Part shown: positions 32,360 through 45,401 of the stretch, piece after piece
Position numbering within the stretch: the first letter of the stretch is position 1
How the letters are laid out: every line of letters begins with the position of its first letter
Assembly: GCA_963691655.1 (NCBI GenBank)
Contig: OY829328.1
Location: 77,938,400 to 78,002,399, forward strand
Origin: Toxonevra muliebris
Taxonomy: Eukaryota > Arthropoda > Insecta > Diptera > Pallopteridae
DNA length: 64,000 bases
Reading direction: 5' to 3'
Position numbers and translations under genes: made by a program
Notes under the pieces: generated by a model
Told to the model about the DNA's origin: nothing
What the model saw: the letters and a program-made list of their open reading frames with translations, nothing else
Database searches by the model: none

Positions 32360-34600
32360 TTATGGCAAAATGTGCGTGCGTGTGTGTGTTTCGTACATGT
32401 AAGGTTATATTCTTTCATTTTACAGTAGCTGGTCATTTTGCCATGACGTACATACATATGTGGTTATTGGGGTCGTGGTTTTCATTGTTTCTGCACTTTT
32501 TTTGTTTTGTTTTTATTTTACTACTCCAGTTTTGCTATTTTTGCTATTGTGGCTGCTGCTGTTGCTGTTTCTTTATAGTGGTTTGTTTAGATTTCATGTG
32601 TTTCATATTTCAAAAAGGTTGTACAACAAAAAAAAAATCGCAAAGAAAAAGGGAAGAAAAGCTTATGTAGAGCTTTGAAAATAAATTGAATCACATAAGA
32701 ACATTTAATTTTCGTAATTGAAACAAAAGAGTATTAAGTTAATTGCATGATTCTATACAAGTCTTGGAATTGTAAGTGAAAGAAATTTAATCAATTATAC
32801 TTAATTGAAATAAGAAAAAAAAGAAGAAATACGTACATAAGTATGACAGAAGTATGTGTAAAAAAGTTCGTTATGAAAGACATAAGTCATTAATTACAAC
32901 TAGAATTATAGCTTTTTTAATAATAATAAAACTTTTTGTTTTTTTTGTAATTGTGTGTTGTTGAACGTCTTAAAGAAAAACCTTTTGATTCAATTATTTT
33001 ACCAATGAAAACCTTGGCAGACTTTCAGACTTTGAAACATCTTTTTTATACCCAATTTCACCGGGAACATTGGTATAGTGGATTCTGGTTTGACGATATT
33101 CGTCAGCCTAACTAATTGCTTTATCTTTCCCTTAGCCATTCTCTCTGACGGCCTGTCCAGATTAGTTTTCTTTCTCTTGTAAGATCTATGAACTCCACTG
33201 ACTCCTTTTGGTCACTCGAAATCAATTTTACATCTGGTTTAAGATGAAGTCCTGTCATTTCACTATTTTTTTTTCCAAAGTTGGTCTTTGAAATTTCTAA
33301 CTACCCATGCTCTATTCAAATAAGTTTAATATCTAAGGTCACTCTCAAATATTTCAGCATTTATTTCAGCTAAATTATAAATTTTTTAAATTTCTAGGTT
33401 TTTATATTACGGAAATGAAGCAGGAGACCGAATACACCCTACGTTGTCTATTAGATTTCCGTCCCCTGCAACATTTATGAAAATCAGAAAAATCGGCGCC
33501 GGGCACCTGGGGACGTCTCCTTGTAGGTCAAAATTAATGTTACAGTTATCTAAATTAATCATAATGCTGAATTCACATTATAGTATATTTTATTTATATG
33601 GGTAGGCTGCTATTTTCTTTTAGTAACAGTTAACCGTTATATATATGACTTTTATGTCTTGGACGACCCCTAGTGAAATTTTCTGGCAAATATTTTTGTA
33701 GAATATTTTAATCCTTAAATGTCTCTTTTGAAAGGACTTTTCAGGTTTTCATTAAAAAAGGGGTCAAATTGACCCATAAAAAGAGGAACTAAAGGGTTAA
33801 AATGCTTTACAGAAATGACCCTTGTAAAATTCTACAATACAACTTTGCCAATAAGATTTTCCTCAGACATCAATTTATAACACTTTTTGCACTTAGTATT
33901 CAGCTCCCTTCGAACAAAATAAGAAATTTTGACCCACTGTAAAAAAAAAAAAAAAACTGAGACGTGCTGGACTATAAGTTTGTTTTACAAAAATGGTCTA
34001 TACAACATTCCCTTTCAGGATACCCTATAATCCTATTCTGTTGCAAAAATGCTGTTGGACTGTGAAATTAATCAGAAATGTGAGATGCCAAATTTAGAAG
34101 GAATTTGTAAATTTTTTTTTCCCAAATTAAAAATACTGGAAATAAATATAAATTAATAGAAATTTATAATTCGGTATAAATAAGTCAATTAATTCACTTA
34201 ATTAACAACTAACAACTAATATATGCAAGTTCAATTTATTTCTTTCTATTTATAAATTTTCAGCTAATAAATTTTGAACTTTAATATGACCTAACAATGA
34301 ATTGTTTTTGCATGCTCTAAAAGTAAAAATTTTTCATCTTCATCATTCTCAATAATTCTAATTAACGTTCTTCGTTCACCTCAAAGTAAATTTCCACTCA
34401 AAATGGCAATTTAAAAAAACGCAAAAAAAAAAAACAAAAAAAAAAAATTCAGTAATTCAAACTTTTACTTTTATTTTTCTATTTTTGTTGTTGTGCCATT
34501 AAAAATTTTTTACTAAAATTCTTTTATACTTAATTTTACATGAAAATAGTTGTGTGTAGAAAATAGTTTGAAAAAAGAGTTGCCATGTTGCTAGGAAAAA
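32360..34600. other. Non-coding, origin unknown
   Basis: A purine/pyrimidine simple tract at 32400-32660 is followed by mixed DNA. The stretch 33030-33540 is less AT-rich and may be an old transposon, but I could not identify it. No splice-flanked coding segment was recognised. Confidence 0.35.
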
Positions 34601-34639
34601 ATATATAATAGAATTGAAAATTGTCGTGTGAAGTAAAGA

Positions 34640-35830
34640 GTTTGTCAGAAATTTGATAAAAATGCTGAAGGAAATAGTTCTGTAAAAATATTTCCCGAAA
34701 ATAATTTGAAGTTTTACTAAAATTTTACTAAAGTTTTACTAAAACTTCAAAAGTATTTCAGAAGTAGAAAATGTATTCGAGTTTACTGTTTACGATCAGA
34801 GTTGAATTTTACTTCCAAAAGTAGATATTTGATATTTCCAGTTCTGATTCACTATATAGTGCCAGAGTTAAAGTCTACTTTTTTAAATTCTAGTAGAAGG
34901 TGAAACCAAATTCACTTTGTTAATGTCGAAGTCAAGGTTTATTTTTTAAAATTCTAGAAGGAAAAGTTGGAGTCAAATTCACCGTTTATGATCGGAGTTG
35001 AATTTTTTGTATAGTGGAGTCGGAGTCAAAGTACATTTTTCAAAGCACTAGTAGAATTCTATGATATAAATAGAGAAGATGAAAAAAAAGCACAGAAAAA
35101 CATTTTTATCAGTAGTTAGCATTTACTTTTTTAAATTTTTAAAATTTGAATTCTTTCTGTATTTTTCTTTCACACAGTCGGAAATTATAAAATTCAAATT
35201 TTAAATATGAAAATTAAAGTTTGCTACAGATAAAAAATTTTCATATTTTCATCTTCTTTATTATAAGAGTTTACTTTAAAAAAGTTGAAACTAAATTCAT
35301 TATCAAAGTTTACTACTGATAAAAAATTTTCATCTTCCCTATAAGTGTTTAAAGTTTACTTTAAATTCTAGAAGCAAAAGTTTAAACTAAATTCATTATC
35401 AAAGTTTGCTACAAATACAAAATTTTCATAAGTTCATCTTCTCTATTATAAGTGTTAAAGTCTACTTTAAAAAATTGCTAAAGAAAAAGTTGTACCTTAA
35501 TTTATTATTTATATCTCATAAATCTATTTTTGGAAAAAAAAAAAATAATAGAAATTGGAGTCAAATTCAATTTTGATTCAATTTAGTATTAAACTCAAAG
35601 TCTACTTTATGAAGGCGAGTATTCAAGACAGAAGTCGTCGATATTAACTTTTGAAAATGTTTGAATTTTAGATTTACTCGCATAAGTTAAAGTTGAGAAG
35701 TCGAAGTCAAAATCTATTTAAATTAGAATTCAAAAACTGAAAATGATTTTAGTGCTTCGGATTAAAACTAAAGTCTACTTTTCAAACTTGTAGAAGTTGA
35801 AACTGGCAATGAATTAATTTTTTAGTATTT
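34640..35830. repeat. Degenerate repeat around AAAGTCTACTTTTTAAAATTC
   Basis: Loosely repeated words (GTCAAATTCA, AAAGTCTACTTT, CTAGTAGAA, GTTGAAACTAAATTCATTATC) recur over about 1.2 kb with no fixed period. Part of it is made of three right arms of the hairpin element described at 35065. Confidence 0.5.
35065..35265. mobile_element. Hairpin MITE with TATAATAGAGAAGATGAAAA ends
   Basis: The left end is TATAAATAGAGAAGATGAAA. The right end, reverse-complemented, is TATAATAAAGAAGATGAAAA. Inside, TTTTTATCAGTAGTTAGCA faces TTTTTATCTGTAGCAAACT. Additional right arms occur at about 35308-35345 and 35404-35455. Confidence 0.55.
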
Positions 35831-36265
35831 CGTTTCCACCGCTCTGATTTTTCGCTTTTTGAAGTGAAATTAAAAATTGTGGAAAAAATATGTTCAACAG
35901 CTGAAATTGAAATCAAACGATTTGAAACTTTTTAAAGTGGGAATCAGTTTTAGCGCTTTAGTCTACACATTTCTGATTCTTAACTAATAACGTAGTACTT
36001 TTTGTTAATTTTTAGCACAAATTTTAAGGGGTCTTCCCCTTAAAATATTCAGAAAACGTTTTATAAATCGACAGGTTTCAAGTTGATTCGGTCTTTATAA
36101 GTGCATAAAAACTTAAATCTCCGATCGAAATCCCCCTCCCTCAAAAAACAAAAAATTAATGTGCGTGATTTTATGAAGTGGGAATGCAGAGCTGTAAAAG
36201 AATGCTACCAATTAAGGGTGTAAGCCATAAATGAATAATAAATTTGGATTCTAGTTACATATATC

Positions 36266-37406
36266 CAGAATAAAAAATGCAGTTAGAAGTCTTTTTTGGA
36301 TTTAAGGGAGTGCAATCTTTTTTTTGTTTTTAAATCATGGAAATGCAAATCTTATGACTTTAAAATAATTGGTATCACTTGAAGTCATTTGGGGTCAATT
36401 GAGAATTTGAAGCCAATTTAAGTCACTTGGAGTCAACTGAAGTCATTTGGAGTCAACTGAAGTCATTTGGAGTCAACTGAAGTCACCTGGAGTCAACTGA
36501 AGTCACTTGGAGTCAACTGAAGTCACTTGGAGTCAATTGGGATTTTAAGTCAATTGGAGTCACTTGAAATCATTTGGAGTCAATTGAGAATTTGAAGTCA
36601 ATTGCAGTCACTTGAAGTCACTTGGAGTCAATTGAAATTTGAAGTTAATGGGAGTCATTTGGAGTCAATTGAGAATTTGAAGGCAACTAGAGTCAGCTGA
36701 AGTCACTTGGAGTCAATTAAAGTCACTTGGACTCAATTGGGAATTTGAAGTCTATTGGAGTCAGTTGAAATCACTTAGAGACAACTGAAGTCACTTGGAT
36801 TTGAAGTCAATTGGAGCCACATATGGAATCAATTGGGAATTTGAAGTCAATTGGAGTCACTTGAAGTCAACTGAAACCACTTGAAGCCACTTGGAGTCAA
36901 TTGGGATTTTATGCGAAGTAATGGTTTTTTGTAGGATAGTGGAAATATTAAATAACACATATAAAAACTGACTTCAGATACTATTTGACTGCAAGTGACT
37001 CCAATTGAATTTAATAAACTTAGAACCCCAATTGACTCTAAGTGACTTAAATTAATTCCAATTGACTTCAAGTGACTCCAATTGACTTCAAATCCAAATT
37101 GACTTCTAGTGACTCCAACTATATTCAATTGACTTCAAATCCAAATTGACTTCTAGTGACTCCAACTAAATTCAATTGACTTCAAATCCAAATTGACTTC
37201 TAGTGACTCCAACTAAATTCAATTGACTTCAAGTGACTCCAAGTGGCTTCAAGTGACTCAAAGTGACTTCAAGGCAGTTTTGATTTTGAAGTCATAACAT
37301 TTGTATTTCCATGACTTCAAAAAAGGTTACCTCCAAAAAATACTTCACTAAATGAATAGCCAATCGGCGACTCCAAAAAAGACTTCTAACTGCATTTTTT
37401 ATTCTG
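36266..37406. mobile_element. Foldback element with perfect 35-bp ends and 20-bp-repeat arms
   Basis: Positions 36266-36300 and the reverse complement of 37372-37406 are identical over 35 bp (beginning CAGAATAAAAAATGCAGTTA). Next come matching subterminal stretches (ATCATGGAAATGCAAATCTT; reverse-complemented right, GTCATGGAAATACAAATGTT). Then come arms built of a 20-bp unit, AGTCAACTGAAGTCACTTGG, at about 36360-36910 on the left and its reverse complement at about 36980-37270 on the right. The open frame inside is repeat-derived. No target duplication was evident. Confidence 0.8.
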
Positions 37407-37409
37407 AAA

Positions 37410-39600
37410 TCAAATATGTTATTCAATAACTGCAATAATGAACAGTTGTTTATTAACGGTAACTTCAAGGTATTGCAATTAAATTGAATGCATTCTTTTA
37501 CAGCTCAGGTCTCAAGTTGGTTCTATCTTCATGAATTTCTAAAAATTAACGAATATGTTAAATTTATTGAGTATTAAATATTTTTGAATATCCTTTGACC
37601 CAAAATTTATGAGGAGAGGTCAATTTTCGAAGAAAGTTTTTAATTCTTAGTTTTTTAGCCGACCTCTTCTTTGTAAACGTCTAAAAATTTCAGGCTTCCG
37701 TATTTTATATTTTGTCTGGTTTAATCTTTTGAAAACTTGATATTTTTTAATACTTTTTGACACAAAATTTAAAAGTTGACTTCTGAGTAAGCTTCATAAA
37801 TACTTAGGTTTTAGTTGATTCTTCCTTAAAAAAATTCCTAAAAATTTAAAATCATGTTAAATTTAAAATATTCAACTCTTGCGTATAAATTTTCAATAAA
37901 TATCGAATTATTTTTCAAAGTAAATTCTAATTTGGCAACATTGGCATATTCAACACACACCAAAAAAAATAAAAAAAATAAAAAAAATAAAAAAAATTGG
38001 GCCAATATATTTTATAAGCTTGCACGCTTTTCACCTTAATTTCAAGCATTCGTTTTTTTTTTTTTGTTTCTGTTCTTCTTTTATAAATTTTATTTTCGCA
38101 CTTTTAACTCTTTTTATACTTTACTTCTTTGTTTTTCTGCGAATTTTTTCTTTTTCGTGCTATTAAAAATAAGTAAAGAAAATTCAAAGATGTTTTCTTC
38201 TCATGCAAGGAACTCGCTTCGCTCATCATCATGCACGGAGGGGGCTGCTGTGTGTGTGTGTGTGTAAAAGGAGGTGTGTGTGCTGCTTCATATTATGCCA
38301 AGCAGCTCCTTTACTTTTTTAGCATCTACTTCTACTTTTACATTTTTTTTTTACCTTTTTGAGCGGTTTTTTTTCATCTTAAAAAAATATTTGTGCTGCT
38401 TTCATGCTGCTGTTGTGTCATAATAAAAACATCTTCGTTTTTGTATTCTGCTGCAGTTGTACAGTAACGCCCACGAACAACATTGTCGACATGGTGATAT
38501 CTACGAGCATATATCGGTGTATGTATGTAGGTATACAAGATGCACGTTTATATGTGAGAGTAAGTTGCGTGCAGCAATCATGTGTATGTATGTATGTAGG
38601 TATAGGGTATGTGTGTGTAAATATTTCCGAAGGAGTGAGTAGCGAAACAGAATGAAAAACAAAAAACAATGTGCATGACATTTACGGTATTTTGTGGCAT
38701 ATTTTTTGGGGTTTTAAGCGTTTGTTTTTTGTTTATTTTTTGCGCGTATCTTCTTTCTCATTTCCTTTAGTTTCTTTTGTTTTCATTCACTTTCCTTATT
38801 TTATGAAATTCTTTTCCTTTACTCTACTTCTTCACTTTGGCTGATTCATATAGTACGTGACTTGTTTGTCAATGAGGTAGGCGTGTTTCGTGTTTGGTTA
38901 GGTTTGTATTTTTTTCTGTTTTTTTTTTTTAGGTACTTTTGTAATTTATTTTTACGCTACTCTTCTAAATATTTCCTGGTATGTAATTTACAAGAAAAAA
39001 AAAAACTGAAAAAAAAAATTGTAGCACACTTTAAGGGTAATTTTAAAAATCATTAAGAAACCACTTAATATAAATTGTGACTTCATTTATATAGAGAGGC
39101 TTATGAGGGTCTTTAGTTATATTGTCTTTGTGTCTTTTGAGCCTCTCTTGTTGTGAGTGATGAGTTTTGAGCACTTATATTGTGGGGTGAGAGAGTGACT
39201 AATGTTCTACAATTTTTAGAGATTTAGCATATTTTTAGGAGCACAAATATTTATTATATGTTGGAAAATGATATACAAAATATAACGCTATTATTATCAT
39301 TATGATTTATATACATAAATAATGGGAAGTTATCAAAGAAAATGAATGTTTGTTTTATAGAAAGTAAAAATTGGAGTGAGTAAAAAAATATATTTTTTTA
39401 GTAGGTGGCAAATGTTATGTTATGTATGGGAATTTAAAGTTAAACTCAAAGCAGTTTCTATTGAAGGTTTTAAGGTACAGGTGGCTTGTAGTCTAGGTCA
39501 GTGCTTGTGGAGTGTCTCAGAATTCTTTTTTTTTTTTAAAATTAGGATCAATAAAATGTGTGCTTTAAAAGTCGAAAGAGTCAGGTTCAGAAAAATTCTT
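37410..39600. other. Non-coding, simple-sequence rich
   Basis: T-rich tracts, an (AAAAAAT)n run near 37965-38000, a TG run at 38251-38268 and ATGTATGTATGTAGG-type repeats at 38518-38605. The open frames here are simple-sequence translations. Confidence 0.45.
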
Positions 39601-40393
39601 TTTACAAGTAATTGAAGTCAAGAAGTCAACAAGTTGAGATCGCAGCCAGAGAGTTCTCTCTTGAAGAATTTGAAATCATAAAATCCTGTGTTTGAATTGT
39701 CAAAGTTGGAATCAGAGAACCCATTGCTGAAATAGTCGAAATTAGGAAATTCTATGTTTATGAAGACAAAGTCAGACTCAGTGTATTTTCTGGTGAAGAA
39801 GTCAAAGTCAGAAAGTTCTTGTTGAAGAAATCGAACTCAGGAAATTTTTGTAAGAATAGTCGGGGTAGAAATCAAAGAATCAGAATCAGTGGGAATCAAT
39901 AAATTCTGTCTGACATTCTGAAGTCGTGGTTGAAATCAGAGAACTTTCTTATCAATTCAATAAGATCAGTGTTAGAGAAGTCAAAGTGGAGTAGGAAGAA
40001 TTTTTTATTGAAGAAGTGGATGTCAATAGGTTTTTAAGGAATTTAGGCTGAAGTCAGAGAATTCTTTGTCAAAGAAGTTGACTTAAACTTTGCCAATTTT
40101 GTATTTATGGAGTCAGAGTTTAAGTCCAAACTGGAGTCAAAGTACAAGTCTAGTTCAGTACCTTCATCGAAATCAACAAAGGTTGCAATTGAAGGCATCA
40201 AATCGGAATCAAAGAATTTCTTGTTGAAGGAATTGAATTTTAAAAACATATTGTTCAAGAAGTCAAAATCAGATATCTTGAATTTGAAGTGTTAAATTTG
40301 GAGTTGAACTCTAAGCTCAAGTCCACAGAAGTAAAAAATTTGTTATTTGAATAGCAAACGTCTGAGAATTTCCTGGTAAAGCCAACTAAATCT

Positions 40394-41170
40394 AGTAGAG
40401 TATGAGTAGACTATGAGTAGAGTATGAGTTGAGTATGAGTAGACTATGAGTAGAGTATGAGTAGAGTATGAGTAGAGTATGAGTAGAGTATGAGTAGAGT
40501 ATGAGTAGAGTATGAGTAGAGTATGAGTAGAGTATGAGTAGAGTATGAGTAGAGTATGAGTAGAGTATGAGTAGAGTATGAGTAGAGTATGAGTAGAGTA
40601 TGAGTAGAGTATGAGTAGAGTATGAGTAGAGTATGAGTAGAGTATGAGTAGAGTATGAGTAGAGTATGAGTAGAGTATGAGTAGACTATGAGTAGAGTAT
40701 GAGTAGAGTATGAGTTGAGTATGAGTAGAGTATGAGTAGAGTATGAGTAGAGTATGAGTAGAGTATCAGTAGAGTATGAGTAGAGTATGAGTAGAGTATG
40801 AGTAGAGTATGAGTAGAGTATGAGTTGAGTATGAGTAGACTATGAGTAGAGTATGAGTAAAGTATGAGTAGTGTATGAGTAGAGTATGAGTAGAGTATGA
40901 GTAGAGTAGAGTATGAGTAGAGTATGAGTAGAGTATGAGTAGAGTATGAGTAGAGTATGAGTAGAGTATGAGTAGAGTATGAGTAGAGTATGAGTAGAGT
41001 ATGAGTAGAGTATGAGTAGAGAATGAGTTGAGTATGAGTAGACTATGAGTAGAGTATGAGTAAAGTATGAGTAGAGTATGAGTAGAGTATGAGTAGAGTA
41101 AGAGTAGAGTATGAGTAGAGTATGAATAGAGTATGAGTAGAGTATGAGTAGAGTATAAATAGAGTAGAAT
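40394..41170. repeat. 11-bp satellite GAGTATGAGTA
   Basis: About 70 units of the 11-mer, with rare substitutions (ACTATGAGTAG, AGTATGAGTTG) that recur as short higher-order blocks. Because 11 is not a multiple of 3, all minus-strand frames give the same 11-residue peptide period (THTLLILYSYS). The open frames at 40840-41289 are therefore artefacts. Confidence 0.95.
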
Positions 41171-44014
41171 AGATTGGAGTAGTTAAGATCAGAGTCATAG
41201 AATTTTCTATTGAAGAAGTTGAAATCAAAAAACTTTTGATTTGAGGTTTCAAAAATTAAATTAAAATTATAATCGGGGTTGGAGTCCAAGTCGGAACTGA
41301 AAAAATCGAATCTTAATAAGAGTCGAAGTCAGAAAAGTCAATGTTAGAGTGGTTAGAGCCCTAAGATCTTAGAATTGTGTGCTAAAAGGGTTGAAGTCAG
41401 AAAAAAAAGATTCAATTTAGGAGTAGTCAGTTGAAGAAGTCGATTTTAAAAATTGTGCAGTTTTCAAGACTTTTAATATCAAAAAATATTTAATTGCGAT
41501 TGGCAATCCTAGTTAAACTCAATCGGGTTTAAGTTTTGCATTTTATAAATTTTATATTTAAAATATATTTGCAACTAGGTAGAAATTAATACTTATGAAA
41601 ATATATAAGCTTTATGGAACAACAAATATATTTTGTTATTCCCCTAAAATAAATCCACGAAATCACAAAAACTTTTGAAACAAACTGAAGAAAAACAAAA
41701 CAAAGTTTTCCTTTTTTTCATTTTCCCTCCGCCCCCACAAAAGAAATCTTTATTTTTTTTCTATTATAAACATATTCGAATATGACATTCAGAGCACCCA
41801 TGGGAAGCATCATATAAATATTAATATTACATATATACATATACAAGCATTCATATAAACATTCATACGTATGTACATATATCTTTATATAAAATACAAT
41901 ACGATGCCATCTATATATTGCACAGTGTGACAAAGTGCACAAATGAGTAATCTAAAAATTCTGTTTTAGAGAATTCGGAATCGAAGGTAGAAAATTCTGA
42001 GTTGAAAGTTTAGAAAGACTCGGGGTCGAAGTTCGCAGAAAAACATTCTGTGTTGGAGAGCTCAAAATCAGAGCACGAAAATTCTTTGTAGGAGGACTCG
42101 GAATCAGTTCAACAAAAAAACGCTATTGGATGGCTCGAAACCGGGAAAAAAATTCGATGCTTGAGATTCGGAGTAAAAGCCAGAAGTATGTAGAAGATTC
42201 TGTGTTGAAGAACAAGCAGCAGTTCAATAAATTTTGTGTTAAAGGACTTGGAATCAGAACAAAAAAATTCTTTATTGGAGGACTCAGAAGAAATTGGGTT
42301 CAAAGTCGAATAAGTTTGTATCAGAAGACTCAGGGTCAGCATCAGAATACTTTGTGCTAGAGCACTCGGAACTCAAAACTAGAAAGTTTTGTGTTAACAA
42401 GTTTAAGGTCAGTGTCAGAAAATTCTGTATTAGTAGACTATAGGTCAGACCCAGAAAAATCTGTGTTGATGGAATCTGAACCAGAGCAAGAAAGTTCTAT
42501 GTTAGAAGACCCGAGATACAAAGTCAGAACATTTTGTTTTAAAGGACTCAGTGTCAGAGTCAAAAGATTCTGTATTGTAAGCCTCTAGATCAGAGTTCTG
42601 GACTTCTATGTTGAATGCGTCGGGTTCGGAAAATTTTGTATTATTGGACTCACAGAGAAGGAAAATTTTGGGTTGGAGGGCTCAGAAATACACGGAACTA
42701 AAACCAGAAAGTTCTGTATTCGAGAACTCAAGATTAGAGTTGGAAAATTGTAAATTGAAGGACTCAGAATAAAAGAAAGAAAAAATTGTGTGAGGAACTT
42801 GAGGCAAGAGTTAGAAGATTCTATGTTGAAATATTGAAGATCAGAGTAAGTAAATTCTTTTTGGGGTCAATAGCAAAATATTTTTTAACTATAACTAGAA
42901 AATTCTTTGTACATTGAAAGACCCAAGGCCAGAGGAAGAGTAATTTTATGTTAGTAGAATTCGAAACTGCAATCAGAGTCAGAAAGTTGTATGGTGAAGA
43001 CTTGAGGTATGAATCTGAAAATTAGAAGAACCGAGATCAGAGCCAGAAAATTTTGTATCGACGACTCGACCAAGACCGAGACCAAAATCAAACAATTTTG
43101 TGCTGAAGACTTGAGGTATGAGTTTAAAAATTAGAAGAATGGAGACCAGAGTCAGAAAATTTAGAAATTTTCTGTTGATGACTTGAGGTATGAGGCTGAA
43201 AAGTAGAAGAATGGAGACCAGAGTCAGCAAGTTTTGTGCTGAAGACTTGAGGTATGAGTCTGAAAATTAGAAGAACCGAGACCAGAATCAGAAAATTTTG
43301 CATTGAAGACTCGAGGTATAAGCCTAAAAATTAGAAGAAGAAGTTTGAAAATTAAAAGAACCGAGACTAGAGTCAGTAAATTTTCTGTTGATGTCTCGAG
43401 TTCTGAATCTGAAAATTAGAAGAACCGAGACCAGAGTCAAAAAATTTTGTGTTGAAGACTCGAGGTATGAATCTGAAAATTAGAAGAACCGAGACCAGGT
43501 CAGAAAATTTTGTATTGAAGATTCGAAGTATGGATTTGAAAATTAGAAGAATCGAAACCAGAGTCAGAAAATTTTCTATTGAAGACTCGAAGTATGAGTC
43601 TGAAAATTAGAAGAATCGAAACCAGAGTCAGAAAAACGTTTTTTGAAGACTCGAAGTATGAGTCTAAAAATTGGAAGAATGGAGAACAGAGTCAGCAAGT
43701 TCTGTGCTATAGACTTGAGGTATGAGTCTGAAAATTAGAAGAACCGAGATCGAAGTCAGAAAATTTTGAGTTGAAGATTTGAGGTATGGGTCTGAAAATT
43801 AAAAGAACCGAGGAAAGAGTCAGAAATTTGTACATTAAAGACTCGTGGTATGAGTGTGAAATTTAAAAAGATCGGAAGCAGAGTCAGAAAAGTTCGTGTT
43901 TAAGACTCGAGGTCTGAAAAAAGTTAAGGTTAAAAGCAGAAATTTCTGTGTTGAAGACAGAAAATTCATTATAGAAGGAATCATCAGAATTATGGTTAGA
44001 AAGTTTTATATTAA

Positions 44015-44257
44015 CCGACTGTTTGGCACATGTTTCGATAACTTTTGTTTTGGCACATGTGGTCTGGCCAGACCCGCATATATTTTATATGAAAAAACAT
44101 AGGGGTCTGGCCAGACCACATGTGCCAAACTGAAGTTTATTCAAATGTATATCCTTATAGACAATGAATATTTAGGAAAATAGCTCAATCAGAAATATAT
44201 TACAATTAAAATTGAAATCGAAAAAGGTCTGGCTGGACCCATGTATCAAACGGAGGA
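44015..44257. mobile_element. piggyBac-like MITE flanked by TTAA
   Basis: TTAA lies at 44011-44014 and 44258-44261. The ends are imperfect inverted repeats (CCGACTGTTTGGCACATG; reverse-complemented right, TCCTCCGTTTGATACATG). Inside, 44049-44075 and 44103-44129 form a perfect 27-bp inverted repeat (starts TTTGGCACATGTGGTCTGGC) around a 27-bp loop. TTAA duplication is the hallmark of piggyBac transposition. There is no coding capacity. Confidence 0.55.
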
Positions 44258-44559
44258 TTAAAGAAATTGGAGTTGAAAGCAGACAATAAATTTCTGAAGG
44301 AATCAGTGTAGAAATAGAACCGGATAAGGTTATGAACACTTATAAAATCTAGAGCAATGATTAAAAGATTTTATTAAGACTTAGAAACTATTGTTAAAGA
44401 AGTCGTAGTTTCATTTAGAAAACTAGTATCGAAGGAGTCAAAGTTTAAGTTTGCAAAATCAACGGTGAGGGAGATTAAGATAACATAAGAAGAAACATCA
44501 TCGAAGAAGTCGAAAAAATCGAAGTTGAATTAACTTTTTCAAAGGTTTCACTCCACTGT

Positions 44560-45400
44560 TCAAAACACAAATAACATGAGTGCTAAAAAAACACACCCAT
44601 ATTGAAATAAACAAACAAAAAAGTTCCAAAAAAAAAAAAAAAACAAAAAAAAAAAAACAACAAAAAAAACAAAGAAAATATTGCAAAAAATTTACTTGAA
44701 GTAATATTCACATTGGGATGTATGACATTTTTGAAACTGCTTTCTTCTTTTGTTTTATTTCGCGTTGAATAAATTATTGAAAAATTTATAAAAATATAAC
44801 AAAAAAAAAAAACAAAAAAACTTTTTAAATTATGTAAGTACAAATAACATGTATGTACATGTAATGGTAGCATAAAAAAAATAATAATAATAATAAAAAA
44901 AAAAACTTTTTATAATAATTTACTTTGATGCAGAAAAATTTTTGCATACAAATTTCAATAAACAATTCCCCAGAGTGCACATGAGTGTTATATATTTTCA
45001 ATGTTAAAGACATAGATACATAAAAGTATGTATGTATGTATGCATGTGTGTGTGTATGTATATAGACAACTTGCACTTTTTGCCTTCTATGAATTTCACA
45101 TTTTGAAAGCAATTTTCTAAATAGTATATGTAATTGGATGCTCTAGGGAATAGTGTTGATGTCAAAATGTTAATAGTGTTATATGTATGTGTGTATGTGT
45201 ATGTGTGTGTGTGTGTGTGTATGTATGTATGAAATATATTCTCGCTCTCAAAGGATGTCTTTTTTTTTTGTTTTCATTTCTACTTTAATACAATTTTAAA
45301 TTGACGTATTTTTTATAAAAAAAAATAAAAAAAAATACTTTAATATTTAGAATTTCACACATTTTGTTAGTACTTTCGAAATACATAATTGGCAGATAAT
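44560..45400. other. A-rich and TG-microsatellite DNA
   Basis: A-rich runs at 44625-44690 and 44860-44910, then TATG/TG microsatellites at 45030-45060 and 45180-45232. No gene was seen. Open frames on the minus strand are Phe-rich readings of the A runs. Confidence 0.5.
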
Positions 45401-45401
45401 A

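Larger units (their letters stand above)
39600..44560. repeat. GA-rich degenerate repeat province
   Basis: Nearly 5 kb is composed of variants of a unit of about 30 bp such as GAAGTCAGAGAATTCTTTGTTGAAG. It contains a more regular sub-array of about 64-bp units at about 42960-43920 (GACTTGAGGTATGAGTCTGA, AAATTAGAAGAACCGAGACC). The 11-bp satellite and a MITE are embedded. Short open frames on both strands arise from the periodicity. Confidence 0.7.

Noticed and set aside
33030..33540. Possible exon or transposase remnant
   Set aside because: Less AT-rich than its surroundings, but no frame, motif or terminal repeat could be assigned.
36847..37128. 93-residue frame in the foldback element
   Set aside because: It is composed of the 20-bp repeat arms and spacer.
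40394..41170. CRISPR-like array
   Set aside because: Units are contiguous with no spacers, in a eukaryotic genome; none of the arrays in the window has repeat-spacer structure.
40840..41289. A 149-residue THTLLILYSYS repeat protein
   Set aside because: It is the 11-bp satellite read through; every frame of the array gives the same periodic peptide.
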